Source: Salinisphaera dokdonensis (GTDB taxonomy: Bacteria > Pseudomonadota > Gammaproteobacteria > Nevskiales > Salinisphaeraceae). From it: a stretch of DNA of 64,000 nucleotides. The notes beneath the pieces were generated by a model. It was not told the DNA's origin, made no database searches, and worked only from the letters and a program-made list of their open reading frames with translations. Numbering within the stretch: the stretch's first letter is position 1; each line of letters starts with the position of its first letter. Below are positions 34,397-43,448 of this stretch, one piece after another. Location: NCBI RefSeq assembly GCF_040361215.1, contig NZ_APND01000001.1, forward strand, positions 930,001 through 994,000. Reading direction: 5' to 3'. Position numbers and translations under genes: made by a program.

Positions 34397-34743
34397 AAAG
34401 CGCTTCCGACGGCGTCTTCACCGCGTCCGAAAGCCTCTTCTCGTAATTCGCCCACGGGTCCGCCTGCCTAGCGAACCCCGCCGCCGCACCGACTGGCATC
34501 CCGTTTGCATACCGCAGGCCAGCGGTGCCTGACGCATACGCAGGATTTCGCCCATTGGCCGAATGGCGAGTGGCGAGGCCCCGGCGTTGCCTGTACCGTC
34601 GAAATGGGGATTGGCCGAGTCGTGGCAACCGGCGCAGCAGTGCTGGCATTTCGTCGCACGCGGCCGTCGAATAGATACGGTTCGGCCCGGCAGGGCGATG
34701 GCTCTGCTGGACCCGAATCGTTCCATCGCACGAGGCGAGACAC
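34397..34743. other. Intergenic gap before the TRAP transporter genes
   Basis: 347 bases with no convincing gene; open frames have no recognisable protein features. It presumably holds the promoter of the TRAP genes, but no clear -10/-35 pair was identified. Confidence 0.45.
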
Positions 34744-35376
34744 ATGGCAGATCCGGATAACGCCGACCCACACGACGCACCACGGGAGAGCAACGTGATT
34801 CTTTCGGTGCTGAACGCGATCGATCTGGGCCTCGGCTGGCTGGAGCGCGTCGTGGTGGCCGGCAGCGTGTTGATCATGGCGTTGCTGATGAGCGGCCACG
34901 TCGTCGGTAATCTGCTGTTTGATCGCGGCATTCCCGGGACCTACGAGGTTACCGAGATGCTGATCGTGATCATGACCTTCGTCGGTGTCGGCTACGCCGC
35001 GCGCTGTGCACGCCATATCAGCATGTCCGCGATCTACGACCAGTTCAGCGGCTGGCCGCGCAAGGCATTGCTGATCATCATCTGCCTGGGCACCGGCGCA
35101 CTGATGTTCTTTTTCGCCTGGAAATCAGCGGAATACGTGATGGTGCTGCAGGAACGCGGGCGCACCAGTTCGTCGCTGCACGTGCCGTTGTGGATGATCA
35201 ATCTGGCGTTACCCATCGGCTTCACACTGGCCGGTGTGCAGTATCTGCTCACCACCATCCGCAATCTCGTGAGCGACGATATCTACCGCTCCTTTACCGA
35301 GAAAGAGACCTACAGCGACGTGCCGCTCGATGACAGCGGCCAGACCCATGCGCCCGACGAACCGCATGGCCTCTGA
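34744..35376 (+). CDS. TRAP transporter small permease subunit (DctQ-like)
   Basis: A 210-residue protein with four membrane helices, including WLERVVVAGSVLIMALLMSGHVVGN, and the conserved GTYEVTEMLIVIMTFVGVGYAARCARHISMSAIYD, as in DctQ. The C-terminal tail is hydrophilic. It lies 45 bases ahead of the large subunit and is part of a secondary C4-dicarboxylate or sialic acid-type uptake system. The binding protein gene is nearby but on the opposite strand. Confidence 0.88.
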   Translation: MADPDNADPHDAPRESNVILSVLNAIDLGLGWLERVVVAGSVLIMALLMSGHVVGNLLFDRGIPGTYEVTEMLIVIMTFVGVGYAARCARHISMSAIYDQFSGWPRKALLIIICLGTGALMFFFAWKSAEYVMVLQERGRTSSSLHVPLWMINLALPIGFTLAGVQYLLTTIRNLVSDDIYRSFTEKETYSDVPLDDSGQTHAPDEPHGL

Positions 35377-35421
35377 AGTGACGTACGCATACCGGATCAA
35401 GAAGACTTTGGGGGACGCAGG

Positions 35422-36705
35422 ATGCTGATTGGACTAGGCCTGCTCATGCTCGTGCTGTTGATGCTCGGGTTTCCGATGATGGTGCCGCTGGCCGTGGGCA
35501 CGCTGTACATGATGTTCATGGACATGACGTTCTTCGGCCCAGACCAGGCGGTCAGCTGGATGATCAGCGGCGTGGGCAGCTGGGTGCTGGCCGCCGTGCC
35601 GATGTTCATCTTCGCTGCCGACATCCTCACCAAGGGCCATACAGCGAACCGCCTGCTCGATCTCGTGGATGCCTTCACCCGGCATCTGCGCGGCGGCCTG
35701 CCGATCACCACGGCGGCTTCCTGCGCGCTGTTTGGCGCCGTGTCCGGCTCCACCCAGGCCACCGTGGTCGCCATGGGCGGACCGATGCGCCCGCGCCTGC
35801 TCGCCAAGGGCTATCCCGACAGCTTCGCGCTGGCGCTGATCATCAACGCCAGCGACATTGCCCTGCTGATTCCGCCGAGCATCGGCTTCATCGTCTACGG
35901 CGTGGTTATGAAGACCTCGATCGGCGATCTGTTCCTCGCCGGGATCCTGCCGGGCCTGCTGATCCTCGGGATGTTCTCGTTCTACTGCTATGTCGGCGCG
36001 CGGATCAAGGATATCCAGCCGGAGCCCAAGGCCAGCTGGAGCGAGCGTTTCACCGCATTTCGCAAGACTATCCTGCCGCTCGGTTTCCCGATCCTGGTGG
36101 TCGGCGGTATCTACGGCGGCTATTTCAGCGCCGTCGAGGCATCTGCCATAGCGGTCGCCTACGCCCTGCTTCTGGAAGTGGTCATCTACCGACAGGTCTC
36201 GATCCGCGACCTCGGCTCACTGGCGCTGTCGACCGGCATGATCACGGCGGTGGTGTTCATCCTGGTAGCCATCGGCGCCGCGTTTTCGCAGACGCTGGGC
36301 ACCGCCGGTGTGCCAGAGCAGATCCTCGGGCCGGCCATCGACGCCATTGGCGACAACCAGATCCTGGCACTGCTTCTGATTGCGGCCGCGTTCTTCGTCG
36401 GCTGCATGTTCGTCGACCCGATCGTGGTGATCCTGATTCTGGTGCCGATCTTCAAGCCACTCGTGCAGTCAGCCGGCCTCGATCCGGTCCATGTCGGCGT
36501 AATCGTCACGCTCCAGGCCGCCATCGGCTCGGCTACGCCGCCCTTCGGCTGCGACATCTTCACCGCGATCGCGGTCTTCCGCCGCCCCTATCTGGATGTG
36601 ATTCGCGGCACACCGCCGTTCATCGCCATCCTGCTGCTGGCCACGTTCATCCTGATCCTGTTCCCGCAGATCTCGCTGTTCCTGCCGTCTCTCGGCGGCC
36701 AATAG
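35422..36705 (+). CDS. TRAP transporter large permease subunit (DctM-like)
   Basis: A 427-residue membrane protein typical of DctM: MLIGLGLLMLVLLMLGFPM, then FGAVSGSTQATVVAMGGPMRPRL, INASDIALLIPPSIGFIVYG, and the C-terminal FVGCMFVDPIVVILILVPIF and GSATPPFGCDIFTAIAVF. Twelve or so helices are expected. It follows DctQ at a 45-base gap with a GGGGG-type ribosome-binding site. Substrate unknown. A strong terminator follows. Confidence 0.93.
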   Translation: MLIGLGLLMLVLLMLGFPMMVPLAVGTLYMMFMDMTFFGPDQAVSWMISGVGSWVLAAVPMFIFAADILTKGHTANRLLDLVDAFTRHLRGGLPITTAASCALFGAVSGSTQATVVAMGGPMRPRLLAKGYPDSFALALIINASDIALLIPPSIGFIVYGVVMKTSIGDLFLAGILPGLLILGMFSFYCYVGARIKDIQPEPKASWSERFTAFRKTILPLGFPILVVGGIYGGYFSAVEASAIAVAYALLLEVVIYRQVSIRDLGSLALSTGMITAVVFILVAIGAAFSQTLGTAGVPEQILGPAIDAIGDNQILALLLIAAAFFVGCMFVDPIVVILILVPIFKPLVQSAGLDPVHVGVIVTLQAAIGSATPPFGCDIFTAIAVFRRPYLDVIRGTPPFIAILLLATFILILFPQISLFLPSLGGQ

Positions 36706-36723
36706 AAGATACGCTGGTATCTG

Positions 36724-36755
36724 GCGCCGACCGTGTTCGCGGTCGGCGCTTTTTT
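36724..36755 (+). terminator. Intrinsic terminator of the TRAP permease genes
   Basis: Nine-base stem (36724-36732 with 36741-36749), 8-base loop and six T. It lies 19 bases after the large permease stop codon. Confidence 0.87.
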
Positions 36756-37230
36756 ATGCACGGCGTTTTGCCTGCATGCCTGCCGCATATCCGCCAATCA
36801 CAAGCGATACGACGGCCTAAAGGCCGCTCCACGCTGTTGCCGACACGGGGGCGCGGCTCACCCAGCCATCGCCTGCACCACAGGGCACCAACACCGGCAT
36901 GGCACCGTTCTGCCAGCCCAATGCGGCTTGGTGCATGACGCCAGAATCGCCTGGCATCGCCGGAGCGAGGCTCGCTCAGCCCTCGCCTACGTTGCTGCCC
37001 TCTGCACCGGCACGGCGGCGGTTCTACTGAACTGAAACGGCACAGGGCACATGACGCCACCCGCGATCGCTTCATCGCGGCTGGACTGGCTCGTCGTGTC
37101 ATCCAAAGCCGCCACTCGAGTACGCCATAACACTCGTCGCAAGGGCCGTATTCAACCCATCCGTCGCGGGCCCGTCCGCACATCTGCGCGAGCCGCCGTC
37201 GTCCGGGTCGCGCGCTTATATGACACGCAT
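36756..37230. other. Intergenic region with no recognised gene
   Basis: About 475 bases between two terminators in convergent orientation. Frames are open because of high GC, but none has start, composition or motifs suggesting a protein. Weak GC-rich similarity between the stretches near 36850 and 36965 was noted and not interpreted. Confidence 0.5.
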
Positions 37231-37278
37231 AAAAAAACCCGGCCGGGCCAGTGGTTTCACCACCGCACCCCGCCGGGT
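37231..37278 (-). terminator. Intrinsic terminator of the TRAP binding-protein gene
   Basis: Outer stem ACCCGGC/GCCGGGT (37237-37243 with 37272-37278), inner stem GTGGT/ACCAC (37251-37255 with 37259-37263), and seven T on the minus strand (A run 37231-37237). Downstream of the minus-strand TRAP binding-protein gene. Confidence 0.75.
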
Positions 37279-37342
37279 CTCAAGCGTGACTCACGCAGGC
37301 CTCGTGGCCCGCGCGGCGACAATCATGTCGCGTCGAAACGCA

Positions 37343-38545
37343 TCAGTTGGCGCTTTCAGCGCTTTCCATGCTTTCCTCGTCTTCCATGGCGCTATCACTG
37401 CCGCTTTCGTCGTCTGCGCTGGCGTCGTCGCCACCCGCATCGCTTTCGCTGCTGGCGCTGCTGTCATCACTGCTACCGCCGCTCACCTTCTCGGTCTCAG
37501 CAAGCAGCGTATCGAGCGCGGCCTTGCCACGCTCGCCCACTTCATCGACGAACACGTCGCGTACCGGCATCGACATCTCGCGGAACGCCTTGCGCTCGTC
37601 ATCGGACAGCTCGATGATCTGGATATCGCCTTCCTTGATGGTTTCCAGACGCTCGTCGTTGAACTTCTTCTGGATCTCATAGCCGCGATCGACCAGCGTC
37701 TTGGTCACGTCGTTGACCATCGTGCGCTGCTCGTCCGACAGGCCTTCCCACCAATCGAGGTTGCCCATCAGCGTCGCCACGAACTGCGACTGCTTGGCGA
37801 AGATCATGTAGTCCTGAACTTCGTAGAAGCCCATTTCCTCGTGCGCGAACACCGGCTGGATGTTGCCATCCGCCTGGCCCTGCTGAAGCGCGCTGTAGAG
37901 CTCGCCGTAGGCGATGGTGATCGGCGAGGCGCCGTATGCGCGATAGGTCGAACGCAGCAGGCTGTTGTCCATCACGCGAATGCCGAGGTTCTTGATGTCT
38001 TCCGGCGTGTGGATTTCCTTGTTGGCGGTCCAGACCTGATAGCCCTCGGTGAGCTCGGCCAACGGCACAAGACCACGCTCCTTGAAGGAGGTCTGCCATG
38101 CATCGCTCTTGAGGAAGGCATCCGAGTTCAGCACTTCGGCGGCCTGGCGCTCGTCCTCGGGGGTCACGAAGTTGAGCGACAGCAACTGCGACTCCGGCAC
38201 CGTGCCGCCCAGCGCGCCGGAACCGAAACCGATCTGGATGGAACCGCCCTGAATCGCGTCGTAGAGCGCCGAGTAGCTCGAACCCCACTTGCCGTACGGC
38301 AGCAGCTCGACGGTCACGTCGCCGCCGCTCTTCTCCTCGATCATCTCCTTGAATTCGACAGCGTACTGGTGCTGGACACTGCCTTCGATTTCCTCGAGGC
38401 CGAACTGCCAGGTCTGCGCGCTCTCGGACGCATCGGCGCTATCGGCCGATTGCTCGTTGTCGGACGAGGATTGTCCGCAAGCCGTGAGCGCCAATGCGGT
38501 CACGCCGACGGCACAGTAAGTGGAAAAAGCCTTGATCAGGCGCAT
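37343..38545 (-). CDS. TRAP solute-binding lipoprotein (DctP-like) with long acidic tail
   Basis: A 400-residue DctP-family binding protein. It has a lipobox signal (ALALTACG) so is probably lipid-anchored, unlike many soluble DctP proteins. The fold motifs are seen: YAVEFKEMIEEKSGGDVTVE, FGSGALGGTVPES, IRVMDNSLLRSTYRAYGASP and MLN-like GELYSALQQGQADG. The last 46 residues (355-400) are almost only Ser, Asp, Glu, Gly and Ala, which is odd for the family and presumably disordered. It lies convergent with the DctQ/DctM genes instead of in one operon with them. Confidence 0.87.
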   Translation of the reverse strand: MRLIKAFSTYCAVGVTALALTACGQSSSDNEQSADSADASESAQTWQFGLEEIEGSVQHQYAVEFKEMIEEKSGGDVTVELLPYGKWGSSYSALYDAIQGGSIQIGFGSGALGGTVPESQLLSLNFVTPEDERQAAEVLNSDAFLKSDAWQTSFKERGLVPLAELTEGYQVWTANKEIHTPEDIKNLGIRVMDNSLLRSTYRAYGASPITIAYGELYSALQQGQADGNIQPVFAHEEMGFYEVQDYMIFAKQSQFVATLMGNLDWWEGLSDEQRTMVNDVTKTLVDRGYEIQKKFNDERLETIKEGDIQIIELSDDERKAFREMSMPVRDVFVDEVGERGKAALDTLLAETEKVSGGSSDDSSASSESDAGGDDASADDESGSDSAMEDEESMESAESAN

Positions 38546-38777
38546 GGTTCCCCCTTGATAAGTTGGACTGTTTCAAGGATTCACTACAGGCCATCCACGA
38601 GTGGCTGTCAAGCCGACGTTCGACCAAATGGCGCATCGCGGCACACCGCGGCCGCAGCCGTCGGTGGTATCTTCGGTCAATTCCTGTCGCCTGCCGATCA
38701 CAGGGCCGTCTTCGAGACATGGCGCCTGTGGTAAGAATTTGCGCGTCAGCCCCGCTGTCTTCAGAGTTGTTGTCATC

Positions 38778-39662
38778 ATGTCCGTGATTCATCCCATCGT
38801 GGCGGTGACCGGTTCGTCCGGGGCCGGCACCTCGACCGCGCGTACCGCCTTCGAGCACATTTTCCACCGGCTGCACGTGAAGGCAGCGTTCGTCGACGGC
38901 GATGCCTTCCATGCCTACAGCCGCCCGGAGATGGCCAAGGCCGTGCGGCGCGCGACCATTCGCGGCGAGAACTTCAGCCATTTCGGACCGTCGGCCAACG
39001 TGCTCGATCGCCTGGAGGCGCTGTTCGCCGAATACAGCGTCAGCGGCACCGGCGAGACGCGCCGCTATCTGCACGACGAGATCGAGGCCGCAGAATTCGA
39101 TCGCGAACCGGGCACCTTCACCGACTGGGAACCGATCGAACCCGATACAGAGCTGCTGCTCTACGAGGGCCTGCACGGCGGCGCGGTCACCGACCAGATC
39201 GACGTGGCCCAGCATGTCGATCTTATGGTCGGCGTCGTACCCACCATCAATCTCGAATGGATCCAGAAGATCCGTCGCGATATCGACGTGCGCGGCTATG
39301 CGCCCGAAGACGTCGCCAAGGTGATCCTGCGACGCATGCCGGACTATGTGCGCTATATCACGCCGCAGTTCTCACGTACTGACGTGAACTTCCAGCGCGT
39401 GCCGCTGGTGGACACGTCCAACCCCTTCGTGGCCCGCGATGTGCCCAATGCCGACGAGTCCATGGTCGTGATCCGTTTTCGTGATCCGAACCGCTGGGCG
39501 GTTGATTTCCCCTATCTGCTGACCATGATCCATGGGGCCTTCATGTCGCGGCCCAACACCGTGGTGGTGCCCGGCACGAAGATGCGCATGGCCATCGAGA
39601 TCATCATCGGCCCCATCATCCGGCGGCTGCTGGAACAGCGCGAAGCCGCACTCTCGCGCTAG
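38778..39662 (+). CDS. prkB: Phosphoribulokinase (PrkB-type)
   Basis: A 294-residue kinase. The P-loop is VAVTGSSGAGTSTAR, followed by VKAAFVDGDAFHAYSRPEMAKA. The substrate-binding part has NFSHFGPSANVLDRLEALFAEY and LLLYEGLHGGAV, as in class I/PrkB-like phosphoribulokinases that turn ribulose 5-phosphate to ribulose 1,5-bisphosphate. No RuBisCO gene is seen in this window. The start at 38778 (MSVIHPIVAV) is favoured over an upstream extension from 38601. It is followed 37 bases later by a Tas-like reductase. Confidence 0.9.
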   Translation: MSVIHPIVAVTGSSGAGTSTARTAFEHIFHRLHVKAAFVDGDAFHAYSRPEMAKAVRRATIRGENFSHFGPSANVLDRLEALFAEYSVSGTGETRRYLHDEIEAAEFDREPGTFTDWEPIEPDTELLLYEGLHGGAVTDQIDVAQHVDLMVGVVPTINLEWIQKIRRDIDVRGYAPEDVAKVILRRMPDYVRYITPQFSRTDVNFQRVPLVDTSNPFVARDVPNADESMVVIRFRDPNRWAVDFPYLLTMIHGAFMSRPNTVVVPGTKMRMAIEIIIGPIIRRLLEQREAALSR

Positions 39663-39699
39663 ACAGCCGCCTTCGAACAAAAGCCCAGGAAAGACCCAA

Positions 39700-40740
39700 A
39701 TGCAATACCGAAAACTCGGCCGCAGCGATATCGACGTCAGCCGAATCTGTCTCGGCACCATGACCTTCGGCGAGCAGAACACCGAGGAAGAGGCCCACCG
39801 ACAGATCGACTACGCGCTCGATCAGGGCGTGAACTTCATCGATGCGGCCGAGATGTACCCGGTGCCGCCCAAGGCCGACACCCACGGCCGTACCGAGGAA
39901 TACATCGGCTCTTGGCTGGCCGCTTCGGGCCGGCGCGACGACGTGGTCCTGGCCAGCAAGGTCACCGGCCGCTCGAAGATGGATTACCTGCGCGACGGTT
40001 TCGAAACCCGCCTGACCCCGCGCCAGATCCGCGGTGCCGTCGAAGCCAGCCTCGAACGCCTGCATACCGAATATCTAGATCTGTATCAGGTGCACTGGCC
40101 GGACCGCTCGACCAATACCTTCGGCAAGCGCGGCTATGTCCACAACGAAGAGGACGATGCGGTACCGATCGAGGAAACCCTCGGCGAACTCGGCCGGCTC
40201 GTCGACGAGGGCAAGATCCGCTGCGTGGGCATTTCCAACGAAACGCCGTGGGGGCTGATGCGCTACGTGCGTGCTGCCGAGATCGAGAATCTGCCGCGCG
40301 TGGTATCGATCCAGAACCCCTACTCGCTGCTCAACCGCAGTTTCGAAGTAGGCCTGGCCGAATGTGCCGAGCGTGAGGACGTGCGTTTGCTGGCCTATTC
40401 ACCGCTGGCCTTTGGCATGCTCACCGGAAAGTATCTGAACGGCGCCGCGCCGGAAGGCGCCCGTCTGACGCGCTGGGAGCGTTTCTCGCGCTATACGAAT
40501 GCCCGCGGACAGCAGGCCACGGCCGCCTATGTCGCCCTGGCGCAAAAGCACGGTGTCGACCCCGCACAGATGGCGCTGGCTTACGTGAACAGCCGCAGCT
40601 TTCTCACCTCGAACATCATCGGCGCGACCACGATGGCACAGCTGGAAACCAACATCGCCAGCGCCGACGTGGAGCTGTCCGACGAGTTAATCGAATCCAT
40701 CGAGGCCATCCACGCGGACAACCCCACGCCCTGCCCCTAG
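39700..40740 (+). CDS. tas: Tas-like aldo/keto reductase
   Basis: A 346-residue NADP(H)-dependent aldo/keto reductase of the E. coli Tas type: MQYRKLGRSDIDVSRICLGTMTFGEQN, then FIDAAEMYPVPPKADTHGRTEEYIG with the catalytic Asp and Tyr, YLDLYQVHWPDR and NIIGATTMAQLETNI. Tas-like members are longer than simple reductases and contain the PPK insertion seen here. A ribosome-binding site CAGGAAAG lies upstream of ATG 39700. The physiological substrate is unknown. Confidence 0.9.
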   Translation: MQYRKLGRSDIDVSRICLGTMTFGEQNTEEEAHRQIDYALDQGVNFIDAAEMYPVPPKADTHGRTEEYIGSWLAASGRRDDVVLASKVTGRSKMDYLRDGFETRLTPRQIRGAVEASLERLHTEYLDLYQVHWPDRSTNTFGKRGYVHNEEDDAVPIEETLGELGRLVDEGKIRCVGISNETPWGLMRYVRAAEIENLPRVVSIQNPYSLLNRSFEVGLAECAEREDVRLLAYSPLAFGMLTGKYLNGAAPEGARLTRWERFSRYTNARGQQATAAYVALAQKHGVDPAQMALAYVNSRSFLTSNIIGATTMAQLETNIASADVELSDELIESIEAIHADNPTPCP

Positions 40741-40782
40741 AGGTTTTCCGGACGTTCTCCAAGCGTCTCATCTACTCATGAT

Positions 40783-40820
40783 TGCGCCACGAGCCTAGGC
40801 TAAAGCCGGCCCGTGGCGCA
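40783..40820. terminator. Hairpin between the Tas-like gene and mvaS
   Basis: Perfect 9-base inverted repeat (40783-40791 with 40812-40820) between convergent genes. The loop is about 20 bases and there is no long T run, so it is only a candidate terminator for one or both. Confidence 0.4.
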
Positions 40821-40826
40821 GCCGCG

Positions 40827-42296
40827 CTACGAGGCGGCGACGTAGCGGTAGTACTCGATCCCCGTGTCGCGAAAGTCCGGGCGATCGGTCGCGCCGATAT
40901 GGTCGACGATGAACTCGTCGTGCGCCGGCACCGGCTCCAGCGCGGCCGGGCGGCCGTCGTGGAGCGCGGCGTACTGGTCTTGGTCGAGGTCCATGGGTGT
41001 GCCGAGCGCATCCTGAAAATTGATTCGCGCAGCGGCGGCCTGCCAGCCGCTCGCCACCCGCATGGGCAGTGCCTCTGCCGCGTCGCCGCTGCCATAACCC
41101 AGAGCCAGCCAACGCTGATCCTCGAGCTGCATGCCTTCCCGATCGGCTTGCACGAAACCGGCAGCCAACCAGGCCGGTAGCGCGGCGGTGTAGAGATTGC
41201 CCAGATCACGCATCATCTCGCTGCCCAGCGACAGCTTGCCGGCGACCACGCGTTCCCAGATTTCGGTCCGGCGCAGATTGCGCAGCAGCAGGCTGGCCAG
41301 CGGGAACGCATCGTCACCGCTGGCCCCTTCACGCACGCGTTCGCGCATATCGGGCGCCGTGCCCGCGATCTCGTCGAACAGGGCCTGAGGATCGATATCC
41401 GCAGCCGTGCAATAGTCGCGCAGTTCGGCACGCGCGGCATCGTCGCCGTCAGCAAGTGCGAACAGCCAGGCCATGGCCCAACCGGCAGCCGGCATGCGGT
41501 GATAAGGCCGGTGCATGAACACCGCGTCCACCGCGTGGAAATAGTCGGGATGCCGATCCGGCTGGCGGGCGAGCATCGCGTTCATGGCATGACGCGTGGC
41601 GTCGACATAGCAGCTGGTGGAATAACGGCCGTTGAATACCGGCAGATCCTGCATCTGCCCGTCCGTGCGCGGCGACTGATCGCGAAAGCGTGCGAACGGC
41701 TTGCGAAAATCGACCATGCGGTAATCCGAAGCACTGCCCGCACGCGACAGATCGACATGCAGCAATTGCGGCTCGGATTCGAGCAGGATCGCAACCGCGC
41801 CGGCTCCCTGGGTGGGTTCGCCGCTGCTGCCGCGCTCGTATTCGGCGATGTCCGAACAGACGACAATCGCCTTGCGCCCTGCCCCGTCGGTGGCCAGATA
41901 GCGCAGCGCGGCCTTCATTGCATATACGCCGCCAAGACAGGCGTGCTTGAACTCCGGCACCTCGCATTCGCGCGACATCGCCGGCATGTCGTGTGCGGCC
42001 AGCGCGTCGTCGAGCATGCCCTTCACGATCACCGCGCCCGCGGAATTGTCGCTGCTGGATTCGGTGCCGAGCGCCAGGTAGCCGATCTCACCGGGATCGA
42101 TATCGTAGGCCTGAATCAGCCGCCACGCCGCGTTTGCGCCCAGCGTGTACACGCTCTGTTCCGGCCCGCGCATACGGAAACTGCGCCCGACGACGTTGCG
42201 GATCTTGTCCCAGGGCTGGTCGTTCCATTCGCACCAGTCGGCAAGCTGCACACGATAAGGCGGCAGATAGAGTGCCAGTCCACTGATTCCAGGCAT
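40827..42296 (-). CDS. mvaS: Hydroxymethylglutaryl-CoA synthase
   Basis: A 489-residue thiolase-fold enzyme that makes HMG-CoA from acetyl-CoA and acetoacetyl-CoA, the first committed mevalonate step. It starts MPGISGLALYLPPYRVQLAD. Catalytic residues by family alignment are Glu79 (LALGTESSSDNS), Cys120 (KHACLGGVYAMKAA) and His262 (FMHRPYHRMP). The last third is longer than in the roughly 390-residue Gram-positive enzymes. The start is ATG 42296, after a non-conserved upstream extension. It is divergent from the rest of the mevalonate cluster across 161 bases that should carry both promoters. Confidence 0.9.
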   Translation of the reverse strand: MPGISGLALYLPPYRVQLADWCEWNDQPWDKIRNVVGRSFRMRGPEQSVYTLGANAAWRLIQAYDIDPGEIGYLALGTESSSDNSAGAVIVKGMLDDALAAHDMPAMSRECEVPEFKHACLGGVYAMKAALRYLATDGAGRKAIVVCSDIAEYERGSSGEPTQGAGAVAILLESEPQLLHVDLSRAGSASDYRMVDFRKPFARFRDQSPRTDGQMQDLPVFNGRYSTSCYVDATRHAMNAMLARQPDRHPDYFHAVDAVFMHRPYHRMPAAGWAMAWLFALADGDDAARAELRDYCTAADIDPQALFDEIAGTAPDMRERVREGASGDDAFPLASLLLRNLRRTEIWERVVAGKLSLGSEMMRDLGNLYTAALPAWLAAGFVQADREGMQLEDQRWLALGYGSGDAAEALPMRVASGWQAAAARINFQDALGTPMDLDQDQYAALHDGRPAALEPVPAHDEFIVDHIGATDRPDFRDTGIEYYRYVAAS

Positions 42297-42457
42297 CGGC
42301 TTTCTCGTTGAATCGCGGTGCTGCCGCGCACGGCAGGCAAATCTTATTCGGTCGTATGCTAGCAAATGCTGCACTCTGTCTCGTGCCGCGCAAATGGGCC
42401 TTGGGCGCCCTTTGGCGTATCCTTGCGCCTCGTTTTAACCGCCGCCAAGCCTGCCGC

Positions 42458-43444
42458 ATGAGCGCACGCTCGACCCATAGCTGTACCGCACGCGCCCACA
42501 GCAACATTGCGCTGATCAAATATTGGGGCAAGCGCGATGATCGGCTAAAACTGCCGGCCGTCGGCTCGATCTCGATCACGCTCGACGCGCTCTATAGCGA
42601 TACGCGGGTGAGCTTCTTCCCCGGCGCAGCACAGGACAGCGTCGATATCGGCGGACGCAAGACCGATCCGGCGCCGTTCACGGCATTCCTCGATCTCGTG
42701 CGCGCCCGGGCTGGCATCGACTACCGCGCGCGTGTGGAGTCCTGGAACAATTTTCCGACCGGTGCGGGCCTGGCCTCGTCGGCCTCCGGCTTCGCTGCGC
42801 TGGCACTGGCCGCGACCCGCGCGGCAGGACTCGATCTGGATGCGCGCGAACTGTCGATCCTGGCACGCCAAGGCTCGGGCTCGGCGGCGCGTTCGCTGTT
42901 CGGCGGCTTCGTCGAGATGCATCGCGGTACACGCGACGACGGCAGCGATGCGTTTGCCGAGCCCATGCTGGACGCGGCCGAATGGCCGTTGGATATCGTC
43001 GTGGCCATTACCGACCGCGCGCCCAAGACGGTGAATTCGTCGACCGGCATGAGCGGACTGGCAGATCGCTCCGACTATTACAACGCCTGGGTATCGCACG
43101 CCGACGGCGATCTCGACGCGATGCGCGAATCGATCGCGGCGCGCGATTTCGAGACCGTCGGCGCGCTCGCCGAAATGAGCTGCCTCAAGCTGCACGGTCT
43201 GATGATGTCGACCCGCCCCGGCCTGATCTACTGGAACCCGGCCACCGTCGCGGCCATGCAGGCCGTACGCGCGCTGCGCAGCGACGGCGTTCCGGTCTAC
43301 TTCACGATCGACGCCGGCCCGCAGGTCAAGGCGATCTGCCCGCCCGAACACACCGCCACGGTCGAGCAGGCACTGGCAGGCGTTCCCGGCGTGCTCGACA
43401 CACGCCGCAGCGCGCTCGGGCCGGCCGCCTACGTTCTCGACTGA
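42458..43444 (+). CDS. mvaD: Diphosphomevalonate decarboxylase
   Basis: A 328-residue GHMP-family enzyme that turns mevalonate 5-diphosphate into isopentenyl diphosphate. Key motifs are ARAHSNIALIKYWGKRDDRLKLP at the start, NNFPTGAGLASSASGFAAL (phosphate-binding loop), ARQGSGSAARSLFGGFVEM, and VYFTIDAGPQVKAIC near the end with the catalytic Asp. The ATG is at 42458; a more upstream frame (42308) runs into the divergent promoter. It is 4 bases from the next gene, a phosphomevalonate kinase, indicating one operon. Confidence 0.95.
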   Translation: MSARSTHSCTARAHSNIALIKYWGKRDDRLKLPAVGSISITLDALYSDTRVSFFPGAAQDSVDIGGRKTDPAPFTAFLDLVRARAGIDYRARVESWNNFPTGAGLASSASGFAALALAATRAAGLDLDARELSILARQGSGSAARSLFGGFVEMHRGTRDDGSDAFAEPMLDAAEWPLDIVVAITDRAPKTVNSSTGMSGLADRSDYYNAWVSHADGDLDAMRESIAARDFETVGALAEMSCLKLHGLMMSTRPGLIYWNPATVAAMQAVRALRSDGVPVYFTIDAGPQVKAICPPEHTATVEQALAGVPGVLDTRRSALGPAAYVLD

Positions 43445-43448
43445 CGCC

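Noticed and set aside
36756..37230. Possible lost gene or small RNA in the convergent gap
   Set aside because: Open frames lack protein features and no promoter with a terminator pairing is clear; the terminators at both ends belong to the flanking genes.
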